A stretch of DNA of 11,368 nucleotides from Atopobium sp. (GTDB lineage: Bacteria; Actinomycetota; Coriobacteriia; Coriobacteriales; Atopobiaceae): positions 1-11,368 of the forward strand of contig JABZGZ010000039.1 of the NCBI GenBank assembly GCA_015259105.1, written 5' to 3'. The notes under the pieces were generated by a model. That model was not told the origin of the DNA, did not search any database, and worked only from the letters and a program-made list of their open reading frames with translations. The position numbers and the translations under genes were made by a program. Shown piece by piece: positions 5,960-11,368 of this stretch (position 1 is the first letter of the stretch; each line of letters starts with the position of its first letter).

Positions 5960-6610
5960 CTATTTGAGAATTTCTTGCACCATCTCATCTGCAGTATTGC
6001 AGAGTGTGGTGGCACCAGCAGCTAAAAGGGTATTTTTATCTCTAAATCCCCAGGTAACACTAATGCAAGGCATACCACTGTTGCGTGCTGTTGCAACATC
6101 AACCTCAGAGTCTCCAATATAGACAGCGTCTTGAGGATCAACGCCAATTTGAGCAAGGGCGTAATGGACAGGCTCGGCATCAGGCTTTCTTTTAAGGTCA
6201 TCTCGCTGACCCAGGGCAAAGTCAAATCTACCTGGGAAGAAATTGCTCATTAAATCTGCAATAGCAAAATCTGGCTTGTTGGAAACAACAGCGCATTTAA
6301 CACCCGCTGCTCTGAGCGTATCAACCGCATCAAGGATACCAGGGTAGGGCGCAGTGTTATCCAAACTATGGTCAGCGTAGTGCTCTTTAAAACACGCAAG
6401 TACACGCTGGTATGTTGCGTCATCAGTATCCTCTGGCACAGCATCGCGGATAAGTTTAGCAACGCCATTTCCAACCATCTGACGGACCTCATCAACGGTA
6501 TAGGTGGGCATGTTGAACTGCTCAAGAGCGTAATTGGTTGCCCAAGCAAGATCAACAATGGTGTTCAGAAGTGTTCCGTCTAGATCAAAAACAGCGGCTT
6601 TATAGGCCAT
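5960..6610 (-). CDS. HAD-family phosphatase, phosphoglycolate phosphatase type
   Basis: Mg2+-dependent phosphatase of the HAD superfamily, 216 aa, cytoplasmic. Likely acts on a small phosphorylated metabolite such as 2-phosphoglycolate from DNA repair, or pyrophosphate or sugar phosphates as in Gph/PpaX relatives. All four HAD motifs are present: FDLDGT at 8-13 (nucleophile Asp9, acid Asp11), VVSNK at 108-112, Lys142 in KRKPD, and GDSEVD at 166-171. The region between motifs I and II (about 20-90) is the small helical cap of the Gph-like subclass. I chose the ATG at 6608-6610: GGAG lies 5 bases upstream, and the protein then starts MAYKAAVFDLDGT as is usual. A TTG at 6658 and an ATG at 6649 in frame lack ribosome binding sites. 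The gene is divergent from aspS. Substrate uncertain; family sure. Confidence 0.9.
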   Translation of the reverse strand: MAYKAAVFDLDGTLLNTIVDLAWATNYALEQFNMPTYTVDEVRQMVGNGVAKLIRDAVPEDTDDATYQRVLACFKEHYADHSLDNTAPYPGILDAVDTLRAAGVKCAVVSNKPDFAIADLMSNFFPGRFDFALGQRDDLKRKPDAEPVHYALAQIGVDPQDAVYIGDSEVDVATARNSGMPCISVTWGFRDKNTLLAAGATTLCNTADEMVQEILK

Positions 6611-6717
6611 GAAAGCTCCAAGTTCTTCTCGCCCTGTAAGAGGGCTCATGTGTATCAATTTCAGTCTAGCGTAAAAGTGTGACGGTAAGTTATTTATTCC
6701 TCGTGAATCTCCACTAA

Positions 6718-6759
6718 GTTTAGATTGAGAGGATTCGACTAAACGTTGGAGAGTACAAT
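6718..6759 (+). promoter_or_regulatory. Candidate aspS promoter: TACAAT -10 with upstream dyad
   Basis: TACAAT at 6754-6759 matches the -10 consensus at 5 of 6 positions. No good -35 is seen at 17-18 bases. GTTTAG (6718-6723) and CTAAAC (6739-6744) form a 6-bp inverted repeat with a 15-base spacer just upstream, where a regulator could act. A start near 6766 would place both leader hairpins inside the transcript. Confidence 0.4.
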
Positions 6760-6774
6760 GGTTTATCTATGAGC

Positions 6775-6799
6775 AAGAACGTGCCGTCTACACGTTTTT
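6775..6799 (+). promoter_or_regulatory. aspS leader hairpin 1, terminator-like
   Basis: AAGAACGTG (6775-6783) pairs with CACGTTTTT (6791-6799), including one G-T pair, around loop CCGTCTA. The T-run is part of the stem, so as a terminator it would be weak. The loop carries CGTCT, which also occurs in hairpin 2. Confidence 0.4.
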
Positions 6800-6801
6800 G
6801 C

Positions 6802-6845
6802 CGTCTTGAAGGCGCTTTCCGATTTGGCACAGGGAAGCAAAGACG
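6802..6845 (+). promoter_or_regulatory. aspS leader hairpin 2, directly before the ribosome binding site
   Basis: CGTCTT (6802-6807) pairs with AAGACG (6840-6845). Inside this, GCTTTCC (6814-6820) pairs with GGGAAGC (6832-6838), with one wobble. The aspS ribosome binding site AAAGGA (6846-6851) begins at the next base. This resembles a structured leader that could affect translation. It has no T-box consensus. Confidence 0.45.
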
Positions 6846-6856
6846 AAAGGATAAAA

Positions 6857-8683
6857 ATGGATTGTTCCTCAGAAACCCCTCAGAATTATTCCGCTCACGC
6901 AGCTGTTGATTTGCACAGCATGCATACGCATACCTGCGGAGAGCTTCGTGCAGAGCATATCGGTCAGACCGTTACGCTCACTGGTTGGGTTTGGCGTCGT
7001 CGTGATTTTGGTGGTCTGATTTTTGTTGACCTCCGTGACCGCGAGGGTTTAACTCAGATTCTGTTTGACCCAGATGTAGATGCAGAAACATTTGCAACTG
7101 CAGAGACTATTCGTCCCGAGTGGCCTGTTTTGATTTCTGGTACGGTTCAGCATCGCTCTGAAGGTCAGACCAATGAGGCTCTTGCTACCGGTGAGGTAGA
7201 GGTACTTGCTTCAAAGATTGAGGTTCTTAATACTAGCGCTGTTCCACCATTCCAAATCGAGAACCACATTGACGTTAACGAGGACCTTCGCTTGAGGTAC
7301 CGCTATGTTGACCTGCGTCGTCCTCAGATGGCACAGAATCTTCGTATGCGTTCTGATTTTGCGTTTGCGCTTCGTGAGGCATTCCATAAGCGTGATTTTA
7401 CCGAGGTAGAGACTCCGGCGCTGTTCAAATCTACTCCTGAGGGCGCTCGTGACTTCCTGGTTCCATCCAGAATGCAGGGCGGAAACTTCTACGCACTGCC
7501 ACAGTCTCCACAGCTGCTGAAGCAGCTACTGATGATTGGCGGTATTGAGCGCTACTACCAGATTACTAAGTGCTTCCGTGACGAGGATCTTCGTGCAGAT
7601 CGTCAGCCTGAGTTTACACAGGTTGATATGGAGATGGCATTTGTCCGCGAGGAAGATGTCATGGCCGAGCTTGAGGATATTCTGGGCGATGCATTTGCAA
7701 AGATGGGTATTGAGTTCCCAGCTCCACTGCGCAAGATTCAGTACTGGGACGCAATGGATACCTACGGCTCCGATAAGCCTGATACCCGCATTGGTATGGA
7801 GCTCCACGATGTCTCTGAGGTCTTCAAGCAGTCAAGCTTTAAGCTCTTTAGCTCTGCTGCTACAACAGAAGGCCAGTACGTCAAGGCAATCAACGTTAAG
7901 GGTGCAGGCACCTGGCCACGCTCTCAGGTAGATAAGCTTGCCGAGGTAGCCGCCGGCTTTGGTGCCAAGGGACTTGCGTGGGTTGCCTTCAAAGAGGACG
8001 GCTCCGTGGGAGGTCCTATTACCAAGTTCTTCTCGCCAGAAGAGCTTGAAGTACTGCGTGCAGAGATGTCTGCTGAGGCAGGGGACTTGATTCTCTTTGC
8101 TGTGGGCGGTCGCCTGGAGACAGATGAGATTCTTGGTGGTATGCGCCTGCATATGGCAAAGGTCTTGGATGTACCGCGAGAAGGTCATGATTTCCTTTGG
8201 GTTGTTAATTTCCCACTGTTCCACTGGGATGAGGAGACTCAGTCCTACGCTTCTGAGCATCAGCCCTTTACGCTTCCGCGTGAGGATGAGCTTGACCTTC
8301 TGGACACTGACCCTCTGGCTATGGGCTCGTATACGTACGACTTTGTTATGGATGGCTTTGAGGCTGGTGGCGGCGGAATGCGTATTCACAACGCTGAGCT
8401 GCAGCTTAAGATTCTGGAGAAACTCGGCTTTACTGAAGAGCGTGCAAAGGCTCAATTTGGCTTCTTGATGGAGGCTTTGACGTTTGGTGCACCTCCAATG
8501 GGCGGCTTTGCACTTGGTCTTGACCGCGTATGCATGTTGCTTGCAGGTGCTGATTCTATCCGTGATGTCATGGCGTTCCCAAAGACTACTTCTGGCTCTG
8601 ATCTTATGTCTAGCGCTCCTTCACCTGTTTCTAATGAGCAGCTCAAGGAGGTTTCGCTTCAAACGCTTCCAAAAGAGGCATAA
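6857..8683 (+). CDS. aspS: Aspartyl-tRNA synthetase, bacterial type
   Basis: Charges tRNA-Asp (and tRNA-Asn if non-discriminating) with aspartate in the cytoplasm; class IIb, 608 aa. Order: an unusual N-terminal extension of about 21 residues; OB-fold anticodon-binding domain (about 25-130, with THTCGEL and GWVWRRRDFGG); catalytic core with the class II motif 2 region FRDEDLRADRQPEFTQ at 240-255; bacterial GAD insert (about 310-420); and motif 3 GLDRV at 554-558 followed by SIRDVMAFPKT. The ATG at 6857 is chosen for AAAGGA 5 bases upstream; an internal ATG at 6920 lacks such a site. Odd residues: Met548 in APPMGG where His is usual (PPHGG), and Phe51 at the position where Leu or His separates discriminating from non-discriminating enzymes. 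No terminator separates it from the ABC genes 45 bases downstream. Confidence 0.96.
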   Translation: MDCSSETPQNYSAHAAVDLHSMHTHTCGELRAEHIGQTVTLTGWVWRRRDFGGLIFVDLRDREGLTQILFDPDVDAETFATAETIRPEWPVLISGTVQHRSEGQTNEALATGEVEVLASKIEVLNTSAVPPFQIENHIDVNEDLRLRYRYVDLRRPQMAQNLRMRSDFAFALREAFHKRDFTEVETPALFKSTPEGARDFLVPSRMQGGNFYALPQSPQLLKQLLMIGGIERYYQITKCFRDEDLRADRQPEFTQVDMEMAFVREEDVMAELEDILGDAFAKMGIEFPAPLRKIQYWDAMDTYGSDKPDTRIGMELHDVSEVFKQSSFKLFSSAATTEGQYVKAINVKGAGTWPRSQVDKLAEVAAGFGAKGLAWVAFKEDGSVGGPITKFFSPEELEVLRAEMSAEAGDLILFAVGGRLETDEILGGMRLHMAKVLDVPREGHDFLWVVNFPLFHWDEETQSYASEHQPFTLPREDELDLLDTDPLAMGSYTYDFVMDGFEAGGGGMRIHNAELQLKILEKLGFTEERAKAQFGFLMEALTFGAPPMGGFALGLDRVCMLLAGADSIRDVMAFPKTTSGSDLMSSAPSPVSNEQLKEVSLQTLPKEA

Positions 8684-8728
8684 GCAAACCAAGCAAAGCA
8701 AGACAGTAAGGTACGTGGTGTTTTAACG

Positions 8729-10531
8729 ATGAATGATGCTTCTGTAAAAGAAAAAGCTCCATCTGCTCGCGCTGAGTTAAAGGTAATCTTGGACCATTTT
8801 GGCGCGTATAAAAAGGACTTTGTTATGTCGGGACTCTGTGTGTTTGCAGAGTCCCTACTCGAATTAGTGATTCCTGTACTCATGGCTCAAATTGTTGACC
8901 AGGGTATTTTGCAAGGCAACCTTCAGACTGTTTTTGTAAACGGTACCGTTATGGTTGTCTTTGCTCTTCTCGCCATGTTTGCCGGCATTGGCTATGCTCG
9001 CTACTCGGCAAAAGCGGCTATGGGACTGGGTGCTCAACTCAGGCAAGACGAGTATCGTCGTATGGAAGAGTTTGCTTTTGCAAATCTTGATAAATACGAT
9101 TCATCTTCTTTGGTTACGCGTTTGACTTCTGATGTAACCATTATTCAGAACGCCTTTGCAATGGGTACGCGCCCGTTTATGCGTGGACCAATTATGCTGG
9201 TCATGGGCTTGGTTATGGCGTTTATTATGAGCCCAGAGCTGGCAGTAGTGTATTTTGCCGTGCTGCCTTTCTTGGCTATTGCACTCTTCTTTATTGTGAA
9301 GCGCGTTGGTCCTTTGTATCGCGTTATGCAAAGTGCAATGGATAAGCTTAACGAGGCTCTGCAGGAAGACTTTGCGGCCGTGCGTGCTATTAAGGCGTAT
9401 GTCCGAGAAGGATATGTCTCCGAGCGCTTTGAAAAAGTTAATACCCAGTATGCGCAGACTGCTACAAAGACCTTTGGAACGTCCGTTTTAAACCTGCCTA
9501 TTTTCCAAGCATCAATGTATGTCACTAACGTGGCTATTCTTTGGTTTGGCGGCCAGATGATTATGGCTGGCAGACTGGGCGTTGGTGAGCTCACGGGCTT
9601 CATGAGTTACGTACTGCTTATCATGAACTCTCTTATGATGATTTCTGGCGTGTTCTTGCTTACTGCTCGCGCCATTACTAGCGTGCGTCGAATTGGAGAG
9701 ATTCTTTCCGAGGAGCCTGCTATTGAGTCTCCAGAGCACGGCCTGACTGATGTTAAGAACGGCGCGGTTCGTTTTGAAAACGTGTCCTTCAAGTACAGCC
9801 AGAGCGCTGAAGAGGACGTCCTTGAAGACATTAACCTCTCGTTTGCGCCAGGCTCCACCGTTGGTATTCTCGGCGGCACCGGCTCCGGAAAAACTACCCT
9901 TATCCAGCTGATTGCTCGCTTGTACGATGCAACTGAAGGCACCGTGCTTGTTGGCGAGAATGACGTCCGCTCCTACAATCTTGTTTCACTTCGTGATGCA
10001 GTGTCTGTTGTCCTTCAGAAAAATGTGCTGTTCAGCGGCACCGTCCGCGACAACCTGCTCTGGGGAGATCCCAATGCAACTGATGAGGAACTGCTCCACG
10101 CGTGCTCTATTGCATGCGTTGATGAGTTTCTTGACAGGATTGGTGGCTTGGACGGAGACCTTGGCCAGGGTGGCGTTAATGTCTCCGGTGGCCAGAAGCA
10201 GCGTCTTTGTATTGCGCGCGCGCTTTTAAAGAAGCCAAAAATTATCATTTTTGATGACTCTACCAGCGCGGTTGATACAGCAACTGATGCAAATATTCGT
10301 GCAGGACTTGCCGAACTTGCTGACATGACAAAAATCATCATTGCCCAGCGTGTGAACTCAGTTATGGACTCAGATCAGATTGTCGTTCTTGATAACGGTA
10401 GGGTTCATATGACTGGCACCCACACAGAACTTCTCGCCAAGAGCCCTATCTATAGAGAGCTGTATGAGTCGCAGACTGGCGGTAGTCAGTCAGACATTGA
10501 CGCTGCTGGTAAGGAGGTGTCACATGGCTAA
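8729..10531 (+). CDS. ABC exporter half-transporter with degenerate ATP site
   Basis: Type IV ABC exporter (ABC-B/MDR-like), 600 aa, one transmembrane domain fused to one nucleotide-binding domain, in the cytoplasmic membrane. Six membrane helices fall within about 30-312, including segments near 31-55, 68-92, 152-190, 257-280 and 288-312. NBD: A-loop Tyr356, Walker A GGTGSGKT at 382-389, Q-loop Gln430, signature VSGGQ at 485-489, Walker B IIIFDD at 505-510, D-loop SAVD. The catalytic Glu after Walker B is Asp510 and the switch His is Gln540 (IIAQR), the pattern of the degenerate subunit in heterodimeric exporters such as TM287/288. Its partner is the next gene, overlapping by 8 bases. The ribosome binding site before the ATG is poor (GTGGTG), so translation may depend on aspS read-through. 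Substrate (drug, lipid or peptide) unknown. Confidence 0.94.
   Translation: MNDASVKEKAPSARAELKVILDHFGAYKKDFVMSGLCVFAESLLELVIPVLMAQIVDQGILQGNLQTVFVNGTVMVVFALLAMFAGIGYARYSAKAAMGLGAQLRQDEYRRMEEFAFANLDKYDSSSLVTRLTSDVTIIQNAFAMGTRPFMRGPIMLVMGLVMAFIMSPELAVVYFAVLPFLAIALFFIVKRVGPLYRVMQSAMDKLNEALQEDFAAVRAIKAYVREGYVSERFEKVNTQYAQTATKTFGTSVLNLPIFQASMYVTNVAILWFGGQMIMAGRLGVGELTGFMSYVLLIMNSLMMISGVFLLTARAITSVRRIGEILSEEPAIESPEHGLTDVKNGAVRFENVSFKYSQSAEEDVLEDINLSFAPGSTVGILGGTGSGKTTLIQLIARLYDATEGTVLVGENDVRSYNLVSLRDAVSVVLQKNVLFSGTVRDNLLWGDPNATDEELLHACSIACVDEFLDRIGGLDGDLGQGGVNVSGGQKQRLCIARALLKKPKIIIFDDSTSAVDTATDANIRAGLAELADMTKIIIAQRVNSVMDSDQIVVLDNGRVHMTGTHTELLAKSPIYRELYESQTGGSQSDIDAAGKEVSHG
10511..10517 (+). promoter_or_regulatory. 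Ribosome binding site of the second ABC gene, inside the first
   Basis: AAGGAGG (continuing as TG) lies 6 bases before the ATG at 10524, within the last codons of the first ABC gene. It fixes the start and supports coupled translation of the two subunits. Confidence 0.88.
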
Positions 10532-11368
10532 TCGCGCAGGAGGAGCACGCCCTCAAAACATCGGACATACCATCAGAGTGTTTGTCTCGTACTTAGGTCA
10601 TGCCAAAAAGCGTCTTATGTTGGTGGCAATTCTTGTTTCTATCAGTGGTTTAGCAGCGCTCCTTGGTACCTACATGATTAAGCCTGTTGTTGCAGCAGTG
10701 GGCAGGGGAGACGTAAACGCATTTACCAACCTCATTGTATTTACAGCGGTTGTGTATGCAATTGGCGCTCTTACCAGTGTTGGTTACACGCAAATTATGG
10801 TTCGTGCTGCTCAGAGGATTGTTTTTGACATCAGGCGAGACCTTTTTGAGCACATTGAATCGCTGCCCCTAAGATTCTTTGACCAGCGTACCCGCGGCGA
10901 TATCATGAGTTTCTTTACAAATGACGTGGATACCATCTCGGAAGCGCTCAATAACAGCTTTGCCAACCTTGTTCTGGCGTTTATTCAAATGGTTGGTACG
11001 CTTGTGCTGCTCATTGTCCTTAACTGGCAGCTGACGCTCATCACTGTTCTCTTTGATGTTTTGATTGTGATTTATGCACGCTATGCAAGTAAGCGCTCTG
11101 CTAAACATTATTCGGTGCAGCAAAAGAGCCTTGGTGTTCTCAACGGTTTTGCAGAAGAAACTATCTCTGGCCTTAAAGTGGTTAAAGTTTTTAACCACGA
11201 GGATGCCAACTTTACTGATTTTCAAAAGGTTAATGACGAGTTACGGCACTCTGGAACAAGTGCTCAGGGCTACGCAGCAACCATGGTCCCTATCACGGTC
11301 TCGTTGACGTATATCAATTACGCTGTGGTTACCGTGGTTGGTGCACTGCTTGCGGTAAACGGACACGC
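10524..11368 (+). CDS. ABC exporter half-transporter, partner subunit (3' truncated by window)
   Basis: Second subunit of the exporter; 281 residues are visible and the frame is open to the window edge. Only the membrane domain is seen. A short N-terminal tail MANRAGGARPQ precedes the first helix (about 30-55); further helices lie near 68-90, 144-170, 171-190 and 255-278. Characteristic intracellular-loop sequences are FDIRRDLFEHIESLPLRFFD at about 101-120, then RTRGDIMSFFTNDVDTI, and EETISGLKVVKVFNHE about 212-227, as in lipid A/multidrug exporter-type half-transporters. It overlaps the stop of the first gene by 8 bases and has an excellent ribosome binding site. In heterodimeric exporters the partner carries the canonical catalytic Glu and His with a degenerate signature motif; that part lies beyond the window and cannot be checked here. 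Confidence 0.92.
   Translation, partial: MANRAGGARPQNIGHTIRVFVSYLGHAKKRLMLVAILVSISGLAALLGTYMIKPVVAAVGRGDVNAFTNLIVFTAVVYAIGALTSVGYTQIMVRAAQRIVFDIRRDLFEHIESLPLRFFDQRTRGDIMSFFTNDVDTISEALNNSFANLVLAFIQMVGTLVLLIVLNWQLTLITVLFDVLIVIYARYASKRSAKHYSVQQKSLGVLNGFAEETISGLKVVKVFNHEDANFTDFQKVNDELRHSGTSAQGYAATMVPITVSLTYINYAVVTVVGALLAVNGH

Noticed and set aside
6611..6658. Upstream TTG (6658) or ATG (6649) start for the HAD phosphatase
   Set aside because: No ribosome binding site before either; GGAG precedes the ATG at 6610 and the protein then starts as its relatives do.
6766..6856. T-box riboswitch in front of aspS
   Set aside because: No T-box sequence (AGGGUGG-type) and no specifier-loop stem I is present; the leader is too short.
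6769..6909. Overlapping reading frame starting ATGAGCAAGAAC in the aspS leader
   Set aside because: About 46 codons, basic and low in structure, overlaps aspS in another frame and has no ribosome binding site at a proper distance; judged chance.
7832..8455. 207-codon minus-strand reading frame opposite aspS
   Set aside because: Antisense shadow of a confident aspS; composition is not protein-like.

Overview
The window looks like a moderately GC chromosomal segment of an anaerobic bacterium. A Coriobacteriia (Atopobium/Lancefieldella-like) actinobacterium is my best guess, from the overall look of the proteins, a stand-alone [FeFe] hydrogenase with group B character, and bacterial-type HisRS and AspRS. 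This taxonomic call is an inference; there is no rRNA or other marker in the window.

Layout, left to right. (1) The 3' end of hisS (+) ends at a stem-loop terminator that it probably shares with the convergent gene. (2) An NhaC-family antiporter gene (-) is divergent from a LysR-type regulator (+). The ~117-bp gap between them holds a clear promoter and two groups of dyad symmetry that look like operators. (3) The lysR stop is followed after one base by an RluA-family pseudouridine synthase gene. After an 87-bp gap comes a 531-aa [FeFe] hydrogenase with its own strong ribosome binding site and a textbook terminator. (4) Two minus-strand genes follow: an unrecognised 102-aa protein with its own terminator and three dyads in its upstream region, and a HAD phosphatase of the phosphoglycolate phosphatase type. 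(5) aspS (+) has a structured 5' leader. After a 45-bp gap without a terminator come two overlapping ABC exporter half-transporter genes, the second cut by the window edge. The first half-transporter has a degenerate ATP site, which marks the pair as a heterodimeric exporter.

Functionally this is housekeeping translation (hisS, aspS, rluA-type) interleaved with ion homeostasis (antiporter and probable regulator), fermentative or redox H2 metabolism (hydrogenase), metabolite repair (HAD phosphatase) and export (ABC pair). I see no mobile element, CRISPR array, tRNA, rRNA or prophage gene. The best leads are the regulatory DNA (antiporter/lysR gap, aspS leader, the three dyads before the small orphan gene), the divergent residues in the hydrogenase and AspRS active-site motifs, and the orphan gene itself. 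I found no clearly new multi-gene system.
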